Of a stretch of DNA of 64,000 nucleotides, positions 7,223 through 15,748 are shown piece after piece. Numbering within the stretch: position 1 is the first letter of the stretch; the number at the start of each line of letters is the position of its first letter. Source of the DNA: Microbacterium proteolyticum (GTDB taxonomy: Bacteria > Actinomycetota > Actinomycetes > Actinomycetales > Microbacteriaceae); assembly GCF_030818075.1 (NCBI RefSeq), contig NZ_JAUSZZ010000001.1:372001-436000 (forward strand). Direction: 5' to 3'. The notes under the pieces were generated by a model. It ran no database searches. It had not been told where the DNA came from and saw nothing but the letters and a program-made list of their open reading frames with translations. A program made the translations under genes and the position numbers.

Positions 7223-7722
7223 CTGCCGTCCGGGCGATGCTTCCCGAAGACTGGAAGCAGGTCGAGGCAATCTATATCGAAGGGATCGCCACCGGACACG
7301 CGACCTTCGAGGCCGAACCGCCCACCTGGGAAGAATTCGACGCCGGCAAGCTGGACGTGGGGCGCCTGGTCGCCGTCGACGGCGACCGCATCCTCGGCTG
7401 GACGGCGCTTTCCCCGGTCTCGGCACGACCCGTTTACTGCGGAGTGGTTGAGCACTCCGTCTACATCGCCGTGACCGCCCACGGTCAAGGCCTGGGGACG
7501 CTGCTACTCGACGCCCTACTCACCGCCACCGATGACGCGGGCCTCTGGACAATCCAATCGAGCATCTTCCCCGAGAACATCGCAAGCCTCGCCCTGCATG
7601 ACCGCGCTGGCTTTCGCCGCGTCGGCACCCGTAACCGCATCGCTTACATGACCTACGGACCGGCGGCTGGCTCATGGCGCGACACAATTCTCATCGAACG
7701 ACGCAGTCCGGCCGTTCCGTAA
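7219..7722 (+). CDS. arsN1: ArsN1-family N-acetyltransferase
   Basis: A 167-residue GNAT close to phosphinothricin acetyltransferases, with the GIATGHATFEAE substrate region and the GQGLGTLLLDALL acetyl-CoA loop. ArsN1 enzymes acetylate the alpha-amino group of the arsenic antibiotic arsinothricin, and some also accept phosphinothricin. ATG 7219 overlaps the flavoprotein stop, so the two are translationally coupled. This suggests the island handles an organoarsenical as well as inorganic arsenic. Confidence 0.8.
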   Translation: MTAVRAMLPEDWKQVEAIYIEGIATGHATFEAEPPTWEEFDAGKLDVGRLVAVDGDRILGWTALSPVSARPVYCGVVEHSVYIAVTAHGQGLGTLLLDALLTATDDAGLWTIQSSIFPENIASLALHDRAGFRRVGTRNRIAYMTYGPAAGSWRDTILIERRSPAVP

Positions 7723-7763
7723 CGGGATTGTTCAGCGGATGCTTGGGCGGTCGAACCGGCGAG

Positions 7764-8153
7764 TCAGCCCGCCGAGGCTAGCTCGTGCGCATCCGCAGGA
7801 AGATAGATGAACGACTGCGGAACCGCGGGTCGTGGTGTGAAATCGGTGAGCGCGAGGGAGTCTGGGAAACGCTCCGCTGTTGCTACGACAATGGCGACAG
7901 CCGAGACGGCATCGCCGTAATAGGCGAAGAACGCGTCTTTCTCGATGACGCCGACAGCGCCGAACCGTTCCCAGATGCGCGCCGGGGTGTCGGTGATCAT
8001 CTCGCTAATCGTGAACTGGCCGATGACCTGGCTCGTGGGGGCAGTGGCGTAGATGAGGACAGTGCGGATGTCCTCGGCAAGGCGTCGTTTGCGGAACTCG
8101 ACGCGCTTGCGACCGTCGACGATTGCTTCCGCCCAGCGTTGATGGATCGACAT
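7764..8153 (-). CDS. ASCH-domain protein
   Basis: 129 residues with the ASCH signature G-x-K/R-x2-E-x-R near residue 14 (DGRKRVEFRKRR) in an all-beta, PUA-like fold expected to bind RNA or modified nucleosides. An upstream in-frame start exists at 8186, but ATG 8151-8153 shares one base with the stop of the PIN-GNAT gene (TGATG), so the two are coupled. Some ASCH proteins are nucleases or amidohydrolases; no such residue set is evident here. Function unknown. It could be the regulator or antitoxin of the PIN partner (inference). Confidence 0.75.
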   Translation of the reverse strand: MSIHQRWAEAIVDGRKRVEFRKRRLAEDIRTVLIYATAPTSQVIGQFTISEMITDTPARIWERFGAVGVIEKDAFFAYYGDAVSAVAIVVATAERFPDSLALTDFTPRPAVPQSFIYLPADAHELASAG

Positions 8154-9682
8154 CAGAGCGACTCGGTCAGCTGCTGCTGCACCCATGCGACTCCCTCCTC
8201 GTCTTTCACGCGAACGACCGACTGCGGCCATGATGTTACGACCCTACGTTCCACCAGTTCCGTCAACGGCCAGGGCTGCTCGATGAACCGGTCCTGTCGG
8301 AAGAGGATCGTCAAAACGGCCTTCCCCTCTTGGTGCATCGCGGCGACCTCGGCGGCTGAGTACACAGTTCGCTTGAAGGACAGTTCGATGGTGGCTATCG
8401 GGTCAGCTGAGCGGTGTGAGCGCTCCGCAACACCCACCGCAACGATCGAACCGTCTCCTCGAACCCCGCCCTGGCTGCGATAGAACAACAGCGTCGACCC
8501 CGGTGGGATCTCCTTGGTGGGGCTGCGGCAGAGGTAGGCCTTCCGTATGGCGTTGCCGTGCGCTTTCGGCGTTGAGAAGGTATCGGCGAGCATCGTCGCC
8601 CCCATCGTGCCGACGACCGTCGCGTCAGGGAACAAGTCGTCGTACCACTGGGGTGTGATCGGGATCACAAAAATCGGGTTGCCTGGCTGGATTGCGGGTG
8701 GCCCGTAGGCGATGTGGAAGTCCAGGCCGTTCAAATGTGACGCGTTAGGCGGATCTAGGTGCTTGAGCCAGATCTGTTCGTCCGGGTCGCTTCCCTTGTC
8801 GGTGACGTAGGCGAACCCGAAGTCGGTCAGAAACTCGAGGAGTCGTTCGTGTCGGGTGTTGACCTCGACGAACATGTCGCCGGGGCGGCCCGGTTCGGCC
8901 GCGGCCCAGCGCAATACGGCCTTGAGAAGCAACTCGCCGTATCGTTTACCGCCGGCCGTATCACCAACCTTGAACGTCGACAATTTGATCGCTGGTCGAC
9001 CTCGGTCCACTGGGTGCGTGTCCATCATCTTCACGAGCGCGAGTGCCTCGTACCGCGAGCTGTTGTCGCGAATGACCCATGCGCGTCGAGCGAGCGAATC
9101 CTTCTTGACCTTCGCGATCCAGGTGTCGAACCCCGGGTAGTCCTCGCGAAGTGAGTTAAAGAACGTCTGGGACGTATCGAGCTCGTTGGTCCGCAGGCGC
9201 TCGACCATCGGGGGTGGCGGAGGCGCGTCCGGATGCCAGGCGGCGAGCTGCGCAGCTGCCTCACCGGTTCGCAAGACTCGGTGCTCCAGCCCCAGCCGCG
9301 CTGCACGCTTTCGGAGCCGGCCGTCGTTCGTGATGAGGAAGTGCACGCCCTCCGCGTGCAGAGCGGCGAGGATGCGCGCGTCTCGCTGATCGTTCGGTCC
9401 TGCGGGATCGGGGAATACGTCCCGCACATCGGCCGGCACATCGACCTCGGCCAAGGTTATGTACTTCTTGTACGCAGCCAGATTCTGGGCGCGATGAACC
9501 GGATCACTCGTCTCGGCAAGGTCATCTCGCGTCGCCGGATGCACGAAGACGTGGTGTCCATTCTGGGCCGCGAGTCTCAGGAAACTACTTACCGCGGGGT
9601 GGGCGTCCTCAAGCTCGCCGTTGAATGGCTCAGCCGCAATGATGACGTTCGAATCGATGAGGAACGACATCTCGGTTTGCAT
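8153..9682 (-). CDS. PIN-GNAT-PUA/EVE-like three-domain protein
   Basis: 509 residues. Residues 5-150 read as a PIN ribonuclease: LIDSN (D10), D53/D54, DQRDARIL (D98/D101) and ITNDGRL (D120) supply the acidic cluster. Residues about 170-310 read as a GNAT fold with the acetyl-CoA loop KVGDTAGGKRYGELLLKAV. Residues about 320-509 are beta-rich and PUA/EVE/ASCH-like (GSTLLFYRSQGG, SIVAVGVAE). ATG 9680-9682 follows GGGGGGAC; ATG 9670 is an alternative. It forms a two-gene unit with the ASCH gene, next to a transposon. The layout suggests an RNA-directed toxin, RNA-modification or defence factor, but no function is known to me. Confidence 0.7.
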   Translation of the reverse strand: MQTEMSFLIDSNVIIAAEPFNGELEDAHPAVSSFLRLAAQNGHHVFVHPATRDDLAETSDPVHRAQNLAAYKKYITLAEVDVPADVRDVFPDPAGPNDQRDARILAALHAEGVHFLITNDGRLRKRAARLGLEHRVLRTGEAAAQLAAWHPDAPPPPPMVERLRTNELDTSQTFFNSLREDYPGFDTWIAKVKKDSLARRAWVIRDNSSRYEALALVKMMDTHPVDRGRPAIKLSTFKVGDTAGGKRYGELLLKAVLRWAAAEPGRPGDMFVEVNTRHERLLEFLTDFGFAYVTDKGSDPDEQIWLKHLDPPNASHLNGLDFHIAYGPPAIQPGNPIFVIPITPQWYDDLFPDATVVGTMGATMLADTFSTPKAHGNAIRKAYLCRSPTKEIPPGSTLLFYRSQGGVRGDGSIVAVGVAERSHRSADPIATIELSFKRTVYSAAEVAAMHQEGKAVLTILFRQDRFIEQPWPLTELVERRVVTSWPQSVVRVKDEEGVAWVQQQLTESL

Positions 9683-9794
9683 CGGTCCGTCCCCCCACCG
9701 TCAGCGAGAGCATCTCACGCCCGTGAGCAACTCCTGCGGAACTGCGCGGCGCTCCTATGAGTATCGCCTCACGAAGCTTCCGCTCCAGGGTCCG

Positions 9795-9818
9795 CTCAGA
9801 AAACAGTAGCTTTCTGAG
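9795..9818. repeat. Inverted repeat upstream of the resolvase (possible res subsite)
   Basis: CTCAGAAA (9795-9802) and TTTCTGAG (9811-9818) pair around 8 nt. Related GAGACG/CTCAGG words recur at 9815, 9861 and 9904. In Tn552- and Tn3-type elements the resolvase acts at a res site made of three short inverted repeats beside its gene, and this 268-bp gap (9683-9950) is the only place for one here. Nothing else was recognised in the gap. Confidence 0.4.
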
Positions 9819-9950
9819 ACGCACCGACCGGTCACCGTTCCACTCTCAGCGAATCCGGATTCTCAGGACGTCGGCTGTCTCGAAAAGACGTCTTGCTGTG
9901 TTTCGTCTCAGGAGGGGCCGCGGAGGGCGTTTTCGAGTCAGAATGGGCTC

Positions 9951-10548
9951 GTGAGGCTTCTGGGGTATACGCGGGTGAGTACGTCGAGTCAGGACGCGCA
10001 GTTGCAGCTCGATGCGCTCGTAGCCGCCGGGGTGCAAAAGCGCGACGTCTTCGCGGATGTCACCTCGGGGAGCAAGGCCGCGATCGAGCGGACCGGGATG
10101 AGGAAGCTCCTCGAGTACGCCGAGGACGGCGACACCGTCGTCGTGTGGCGAGTCGACCGCCTTGGCCGATCCCTCATCGACGTGCTGAACACCGTGAATC
10201 TGCTGCGCGAGCGCGGCGTGCAGGTGCGGTCTATTTCGGATGGCATCGATCCGTCGACGTCGACGGGCCGGCTGATGTTGAACATGCTCGCGACGCTCGC
10301 GGAGTACGAGCGGGAGCTCATCGTGGAACGTGTCAACGCCGGCATAGCGGCCGCTCGGGCGAACGGGACCCGGTTCGGTCGGCCTCTGTCGGACCCGGTC
10401 GTGATCGCGGACAAGCTCGCAATCGCCGCGGATGCGCGAGCGCGCGGGCGCACCGCTGAGGACGCTGCTCGTCTCGTCGGGTGGAGTCGCGCGACCCCTC
10501 TACCGCCACCAGCAGGCCCACGCGGCCCGCGAGAGCGCAGCGATGTAG
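9951..10548 (+). CDS. Serine resolvase of the transposon, frameshifted near the C-terminus
   Basis: The N-terminal catalytic domain has YTRVSTSSQD (nucleophile S10), the VWRVDRLGRS arginines and the EYERELIVERV helix, ending in a small helix-turn-helix. The GTG start at 9951 gives MRLLGYTRVST. As written, the frame runs on to 10742 with a proline/arginine-rich tail overlapping the transposase. Removing one C from the CCCC run at 10494-10498 restores SRATLYRHQQAHAARES and a TAG at 10546-10548, 6 nt before the transposase ATG. That is clearly the ancestral end. Either the final helix-turn-helix is lost or the base is a sequencing error. Confidence 0.85.
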
Positions 10549-10554
10549 CGGCTT

Positions 10555-11937
10555 ATGGATGGCCTCGAGCGGTGGCGGATCCTCCAACTTCACGTGGAAG
10601 ATCAGGTCCCCCTCGCGGCCATCGCCCGCGAGAGCGGCATCGGCACGCGGACGCTACAACGCTGGCATCAGCTCTACAAGAAACACGGGCTCGCAGGACT
10701 CGACGACACTGCACGAAGAGACAAGGGCAGCCGGCGCACTGACCCCGCAACCGTCGCCACCATCGAGCGGCTCGCCCTGACCCGGCCTCGTCCGTCAATC
10801 GCGACGCTGCATCGACTCATCGTCGAAGAGTGCCTACCCGAGAGTAGGCCGGCGCCGAGCTACGCGACCGTCCGCCAGATCGTGCAGGCCCTCGACCCCG
10901 CACTCGTCACCCTCGCGTTGGAGGGTCCCGCGTCCTACCGCAATCGTCACGAGCTGGTGTTCCGCCGTCGTGCGGAACGGCCGAATCAAATCTGGCAGGC
11001 CGACCATACCGAACTCGACATCCTCATCATCGGCGCGAACGGGAAGCCCGACCGCGCCTGGCTGACCACCGTCATGGATGATCACTCCCGCGCGATCTGC
11101 GGCTACATGGTCTTCACCGGAGCGCCCTCGTCACTGAACACCGCTCTCGCGTTGCGGCAGGCGATCTGGCGAAAGACCGACCCTGCGTGGGCGATGTGCG
11201 GAATCCCCGACGTGCTGCACGTCGACCACGGCTCCGACTTCACCAGCCACCACCTCGAGCGCACCGCCGTCGAGCTGCACCTCCGGCTCATCTTCTCGAC
11301 TGTCGGCCGGCCCCAGGGGCGCGGCAAGATCGAGCGGTTCTTCGGCACTATCAACACCGAAGTCCTCCCGACCCTCCCCGGCCACCTCGGCTCCGGGAGT
11401 CGCAACCCGCAGCCCGTGCTCGATCTCCCGGGCGTGGACCGAGCGATCGGCGCCTTCATCGCCACGTACAACCAGCGCACCCATCAGGCGCTCGGTGTCT
11501 CCCCGCGCGACGCATGGGTCGCGGACGGTTGGCTACCCCGCATGCCCGACACCCTCGACGAGCTCGACGGCCTGCTGCTCACCGTCCCCACGCATCGGAC
11601 CGTGCAACGAGACGGCATCCACTTCCAAGGCCAGCGCTACCTCGCGCCCACCCTCGCCCCGTTCGTCGGACACACCGTCACCATCCGCTACGACCCCCGC
11701 GACGTCTCCGAGATCCGCGTCTACGACCACGACACCTTCGTCTGCGTCGCCGTCGACGAAGCCCACCCCAACACCCGCCTCAGCCTCCGAGACATCGAAG
11801 CCGCCCGCCGCGCCCGCCGCCACGAACTCCGCCGCACCATCAACGACCGCATCCCCACCATCGCCCACCGCGAACAACCCCACCTCGCGGACCCGACCCC
11901 ACCCAAGCAACCACTCCGCACCTACGAGGAGGAGTGA
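10555..11937 (+). CDS. TniA-like DDE transposase with Mu-transposase C-terminal domain
   Basis: 460 residues. Residues 1-60 form a helix-turn-helix (LAAIARESGIGTRTLQRWHQLY), followed by the RNase H-fold core with D150 (QADHTELD), D224 (VDHGSD) and E260 (GRGKIERF), the DD35E spacing of TniA, TnsB and IS481-like enzymes, then a beta-barrel domain (GIHFQGQRYLAPTL). It cuts and joins transposon ends in partnership with the AAA ATPase that follows. The stop overlaps that gene (TGATG). Confidence 0.9.
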   Translation: MDGLERWRILQLHVEDQVPLAAIARESGIGTRTLQRWHQLYKKHGLAGLDDTARRDKGSRRTDPATVATIERLALTRPRPSIATLHRLIVEECLPESRPAPSYATVRQIVQALDPALVTLALEGPASYRNRHELVFRRRAERPNQIWQADHTELDILIIGANGKPDRAWLTTVMDDHSRAICGYMVFTGAPSSLNTALALRQAIWRKTDPAWAMCGIPDVLHVDHGSDFTSHHLERTAVELHLRLIFSTVGRPQGRGKIERFFGTINTEVLPTLPGHLGSGSRNPQPVLDLPGVDRAIGAFIATYNQRTHQALGVSPRDAWVADGWLPRMPDTLDELDGLLLTVPTHRTVQRDGIHFQGQRYLAPTLAPFVGHTVTIRYDPRDVSEIRVYDHDTFVCVAVDEAHPNTRLSLRDIEAARRARRHELRRTINDRIPTIAHREQPHLADPTPPKQPLRTYEEE

Positions 11938-12746
11938 TGACCCAGAGCTTCATCGTCACGAAGGAACACCGCCGCTTCACCGAATTCGCGAACGCGGTGA
12001 AGAAAGAACGCACCATCGGCATCTGCCACGGTGACGCCGGAGTCGGAAAGACCAACTCCGCCCGCCGCTACGCCAACTGGGACACCCTCGAGCCCTTCAT
12101 CACCGCGTGGGGCCCGCGGAGCGAGGACGACGCGAAACATTACGCGCTCGCGCATCGTTCCCGCACCGTCTTTTACACACCCGAAGTGCTGCCGCGACCC
12201 AGGGACCTCATGCAAGAGATCAGGAGATGGCGGGCCAAAGTCGGCATCTGCATCGACGAACACCTCCGCACCATCGGGAAAGTCACCGGCGTGAACACCG
12301 CCGACACCACGCGGTGGGTTCAACTGCTCATCGTCGACGAAGCCGAGCGCCTCACGCCCACCGCGCTCGAGCTACTCCGAGACGAACATGACCGAACCCA
12401 TCTCGCGATCATCCTGATCGGCATGCCCGGCATCGACCACCGCTTCCGCCACTACCCCCAGCTCTACAGCCGCCTCGGCTCCTCCCACCGCTACCGCGCC
12501 CTCGGCCGCGACGAACTCCTCTTCGTCCTCGACCGACACTGGAAACGCCTCGGACGCACCCTCAACCCCGACGACTTCACCGACGCCCAAGCCGTCGCCG
12601 CCATCGAACGCATCACCCGCGGGAACTTCCGCCTCCTCGAGCGGCTCTTCCCCCAGATCAACCGCATCCTCAAGATCAACGAACTCGAGACGATCACCGA
12701 CGACGTCGTCGAAGCCGCCGCCAGCGTCCTGGTCATCGGAAGCTGA
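11937..12746 (+). CDS. TniB-like AAA ATPase, transposition protein
   Basis: 269 residues with the Walker A motif GDAGVGKTN (32-40), Walker B LLIVDEAERL and a sensor region LIGMPGIDHRF, as in TniB/MuB/TnsC-type ATPases that select target DNA and activate the transposase. ATG 11937-11939 overlaps the transposase stop and is preceded by GAGGAGGAG. It is the last gene of the element. No TniQ gene follows, which is usual for IS481/Tn552-like subsets but not for full Tn5053. Confidence 0.88.
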   Translation: MTQSFIVTKEHRRFTEFANAVKKERTIGICHGDAGVGKTNSARRYANWDTLEPFITAWGPRSEDDAKHYALAHRSRTVFYTPEVLPRPRDLMQEIRRWRAKVGICIDEHLRTIGKVTGVNTADTTRWVQLLIVDEAERLTPTALELLRDEHDRTHLAIILIGMPGIDHRFRHYPQLYSRLGSSHRYRALGRDELLFVLDRHWKRLGRTLNPDDFTDAQAVAAIERITRGNFRLLERLFPQINRILKINELETITDDVVEAAASVLVIGS

Positions 12747-12846
12747 CCGGCGCCACCGAACGATCACAGAGCACCGCCATGAAGCTCGCAACTCCACAGC
12801 GCGACTTTCCGCGCCGCGCACGGGCTCGGCTCACGGACGCGTTGGG

Positions 12847-12872
12847 GGTGCGAAACCGATGGGTTTCGCACC
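12847..12872. repeat. Palindromic repeat copy 2
   Basis: A perfect 11-bp stem, GGTGCGAAACC / GGTTTCGCACC, around GATG. Identical to copy 3 at 13670; the pair brackets the broken acetyltransferase gene. It sits in the 271-bp gap after tniB, where nothing else was recognised. Confidence 0.85.
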
Positions 12873-13017
12873 ATTATCGCGCTCGTGCCTGCGCTTCAGC
12901 CCGGGTGCAAACGCGATCGCAATTCCCCGATCGCGTTCGACGATCCTTTGGATCCGGTCTGCCCCACACACTCAGCCGCGTTGACGTCAGGAGCAGCAGA
13001 TTGCAGGATCAGGCGTC

Positions 13018-13576
13018 ATGACCAGCGCCGGGTTTTTCATCGAGACCGTTCCGCACGGCAAGTTATCTGCGACCGACTTGACGAGTCTGACTGAGTTGTT
13101 CGACCGGGAGTATCAGACCAGTTTCGGACCCTGGAACCCGGCGCAGCCATATGGATACGCACCGCACGACGTTCATGTGATTGCTCGGTCCGGTACGTCG
13201 ATCGTCGGACACGTGGGATGGGCGGAGGACCATCCTCGTCGGAACGTCGGAGGTAGTGATTGCCGGCGTCGGCGGAGTTCTCGTGTCGCTATCGACGCGC
13301 GGGAAAGGGGTGGGGAACCACCTCATGCGACACGCTGCCGGCTCGATGGAAGACGCCGACGGTGTGGAATTTGGCTACCTCGGATGCCGAGAAGAGGTGG
13401 TCCCCTTCTATGTCTCATGTGGGTGGCGCCGGATCTCTGCAGCGGAGCGGTTTATCTCGCGCGACGGTTCTCCCGTCGTGGAAGCCGCAGGGCACCCTCT
13501 CTTCATCTTCCCGGTGACCAGCGGTGTCGACTCTTGGCCGCACGGGACGGTCAATCTGCGCGGCCGCGCATGGTGA
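13018..13576 (+). pseudogene. AAC(2')-like GNAT acetyltransferase, frameshifted
   Basis: ATG 13018 opens a frame encoding about 68 residues (TSLTELFDREYQTSFGPWNP, then VIARSGTSIVGHVGWA). Near 13218-13222 the frame must drop one base, after which RTILVGTSEVVIAGVGGVLV and STRGKGVGNHLM continue to a TGA at 13574-13576. The joined product of about 185 residues looks like an aminoglycoside 2'-N-acetyltransferase-type GNAT, with the acetyl-CoA loop RGKGVG intact. The extra base is one G in GGCGGAGG. It may be a real null mutation or an assembly error. Flanked by palindrome copies 2 and 3. Confidence 0.7.
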
Positions 13577-13669
13577 CCGTGAGTCCCCCAGGCCACGCTG
13601 GCGATAACGAACAAGCTGTCCAGGGGTAGATGACGCAGCCTTCTTGCGTCCGCGGAGTCCAAGCTGTGA

Positions 13670-13695
13670 GGTGCGAAACCGATGGGTTTCGCACC
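13670..13695. repeat. Palindromic repeat copy 3
   Basis: Identical to copy 2 (arms GGTGCGAAACC / GGTTTCGCACC, loop GATG). It lies 94 bp after the broken acetyltransferase and before the convergent small membrane gene. Confidence 0.85.
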
Positions 13696-13798
13696 ACACG
13701 ACGACCCGAGGACGCGACCCCGTGTGGAGCGCGGCGCTGACAGTCGCGCTTGTCGCGTCACTCAGCGTCCGATATGGCGGTGGGCCGAGCGTCGTCTG

Positions 13799-14026
13799 CT
13801 AGGCGGGCGGAGCAGGGGGCTTGTTTCGTCGCCACATGCGGATGCCTTGCACCACGGCGCCCACACCGAAAACCGTCACCACCGGAACGGCGATCCACAT
13901 GGGAATTCCTCGTCCGCTGCTCTCGGAAAGATCGAAGAAGATGAGCCCGGCGATGCCGCCCAGGGTCAGCAGGGACCCCATCACGATCAAGATTTGGGGC
14001 CGTGGCGCGGTCCTGTGGTGCGACAC
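13799..14026 (-). CDS. Small two-helix membrane protein
   Basis: Up to 75 residues with two hydrophobic segments (ILIVMGSLLTLGGIAGLIFF and IAVPVVTVFGVGAVVQGI) and a basic C-terminal end (RMWRRNKPPAPPA). The GTG at 14024-14026 gives the longest form and ATG 13981 a shorter one; neither has a clear ribosome site. Not recognised beyond being a typical actinobacterial small membrane protein. Leftward transcription ends toward palindrome copy 3. Confidence 0.5.
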   Translation of the reverse strand: MSHHRTAPRPQILIVMGSLLTLGGIAGLIFFDLSESSGRGIPMWIAVPVVTVFGVGAVVQGIRMWRRNKPPAPPA

Positions 14027-14090
14027 CGTTGTACTTCATCCGGCCTCCAGCCTCAGTCGGAGAAGACTTTCATCTGGGCGACCTGGTGCG

Positions 14091-14222
14091 CTACTGCTTG
14101 CCGGCATCAGTCCCGTGCACCCGCTCGAACGCACGCACCTTTCGCCGATAGCGAGCGAGCTGAATGAGACCGAAGACCAGGTAGCTGAGAAGCGCTTGGG
14201 CCCGTGTGCCATAGCCGTCCGA
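14091..14222 (-). pseudogene. C-terminal remnant of an unrelated gene
   Basis: In a frame different from the aldolase fragment, the minus strand reads ALLSYLVFGLIQLARYRRK, then VRAFERVHGTDAGKQ and a stop. This looks like a natural protein end: hydrophobic, then basic, helix. It begins about where the aldolase similarity stops, so it is probably the tail of a second gene joined by a deletion or rearrangement. No start codon or family can be assigned. Confidence 0.4.
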
Positions 14223-14793
14223 CGCGCGAGGCGATGACAAGCCGTGATCGGGGGTAGGCCATCGGTAGGTGGTCGGCTGATGTGCCGGTGTCGCGGCGAT
14301 AGTCGCCCGACCCGAAGGCGAGGCGGAAACATCCCTGAGCTGTCGCAATGCTCACGGCGTCTTCGACACCCACGGCGGATTCGTCGAGGGCGACGATGGG
14401 GGTTCGGCTTCCGAGCCGGTCGAAAGTCTCGGTGACCTGGGCGCCACTCTCCGTCTTGGCAAGGACAACCCCGGCGAGGCCGGGGAGGTCTTTCAGTGCG
14501 TCGACGTCGTCTGACCAGAAGTCCGAGGCCCGATCATTAATGCGCACCCACGCCCCGTTTCCTTCGGTGCTGAGCCAATCTATGACGTCGTTGCGTGCAG
14601 CCGGCTTGGCGGCCGGGTCGACGGCATCCTCAATGTCGAGGATGATCTGGTCGGCGCGCGAGGACTGGGCGGCGTCGTACTGGTCTGTATGGGTCGCGTT
14701 GACGAGGAGCCACGACCTCGAGATGTCGGCCGGGATGGGGCGTCGAGCGTTGGTGGCCCCGCGCGATGCTGTCTGTGTGGCGGGGAGCGTCAT
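14107..14793 (-). pseudogene. HpcH/HpaI (CitE-like) aldolase, C-terminally truncated
   Basis: ATG 14791-14793 is preceded by GGAGGAAAG. Residues 27-190 fit the TIM-barrel of HpcH/HpaI/CitE aldolases: SWLLVNATH, ILDIEDAVDP (acidic metal-binding segment), WVRINDR, VVLAKTES, LAFGSGDYRRD and PRSRLVIASR. Family members continue about 90 residues beyond IASR, but here the reading passes at about 14223 into unrelated sequence and ends at 14107. It is the last gene of the leftward sugar operon, 19 bp after the ribokinase. Its product would lack the end of the barrel and is probably inactive. Confidence 0.7.
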
Positions 14794-14812
14794 GTGTGAT
14801 CTTTCCTCCGGG

Positions 14813-15742
14813 TCACTGAGCGTGACCGGCGATGGCGGTGATGAGGGCGCGGGTAGGAATGGAAGGAACCGCGCCGTGTTGCTGGACGGAGAGACTTGCT
14901 GCCGCGGTGGCGTAGATGGCCGCCGCTTCCAGGGCTTCAGGGTCAACGGGCCAGGGGCGCAGTTGGGTGACGAGGGCACCGCAGAACGTGTCTCCCGCCC
15001 CGGTGGTGTCAACAACAGCCACTTTTCGGCCGGGAATACGGGCGGTGATCTGCCCATTCACGGCGATGATCGCTCCCGCACCTCCCAGAGTTACGATGAC
15101 GGCTGGACCGCGTGTGGAGAGAGCTCGAGCACTTTTCTCAGGCTCAGCGGGGGTGCCGGTTTCCGCTACCGTGGCGGCTTCGTGTTCGTTGACGATGAGA
15201 AGGTCTACAGCGTCGATGAGGTCTTCTGGAAGCGTGTGGCTGGGGGCGGCGTTGAGGACGACATAGGTTCCGGCTGCTTTCGCGGTTGAGGCCGCCTCGA
15301 GGACGGTGGGCACCGGAACCTCCAGCTGCATCAGGAGGATGTTGCTGGAAGCGATAAGGGCCTTTTCTTCGTCCCTGAGTTGGGTCAGCTTCGCGTTGGA
15401 TCCGGCGTCGACGATGATCGCGTTTTCTCCGTCTTTGGATACGGAGATGACTGCTGTGCCGGTCGGTGCTTCGACGTTGCGGGCGGTGACAAGAATGCCG
15501 GCTTCGCGCATTTCGTTGGCAAGCCACCGGCCGCCTTCATCGTCACCGAGGGCAACGATGAAGGCGGTCAGTGCGCCGCTGCGGGCGGCGGCGACGGCTT
15601 GGTTGTTCCCCTTGCCCCCTGGGACCGTCTGGTGCCCGGTTGAGAGGACCGTCTCACCGGGGCGTGGGATGGACTCGACGTCGTAGACCAGGTCGCGGTT
15701 GGCGGAACCGAGTACGACGACATGGGGCTTGGGGAAGGTCAC
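14813..15742 (-). CDS. rbsK: Ribokinase-type PfkB carbohydrate kinase
   Basis: A 309-residue PfkB kinase with PGGKGNNQAVAAAR (41-54), the LNAAP substrate lid segment and DTTGAGDTF carrying the catalytic base D251. The sequence is closest to ribokinases, which phosphorylate ribose at O5. GTG 15740-15742 starts 6 nt after the ADP-ribosylglycohydrolase stop, implying coupling. In this operon the kinase would act on a pentose released by the preceding hydrolase (inference). Confidence 0.88.
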   Translation of the reverse strand: MTFPKPHVVVLGSANRDLVYDVESIPRPGETVLSTGHQTVPGGKGNNQAVAAARSGALTAFIVALGDDEGGRWLANEMREAGILVTARNVEAPTGTAVISVSKDGENAIIVDAGSNAKLTQLRDEEKALIASSNILLMQLEVPVPTVLEAASTAKAAGTYVVLNAAPSHTLPEDLIDAVDLLIVNEHEAATVAETGTPAEPEKSARALSTRGPAVIVTLGGAGAIIAVNGQITARIPGRKVAVVDTTGAGDTFCGALVTQLRPWPVDPEALEAAAIYATAAASLSVQQHGAVPSIPTRALITAIAGHAQ

Positions 15743-15748
15743 AGCGGC

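Larger units (their letters stand above)
9951..12746 (+). mobile_element. Tn552/Tn5053-like transposon module (ends not defined)
   Basis: Three co-directional, tightly spaced genes: serine resolvase, DD35E transposase with Mu-type C-terminal domain, and AAA ATPase. This is the core gene set of Tn552/Tn5053/Tn402 elements. I could not find terminal inverted repeats or target duplications by eye, so the boundaries given are only those of the genes. The PIN-GNAT/ASCH pair lies immediately upstream and could be cargo. Confidence 0.7.

Noticed and set aside
10549..10742. Resolvase C-terminal tail
   Set aside because: The frame is only open because of the extra C; the restored frame ends at 10548, just before the transposase start.
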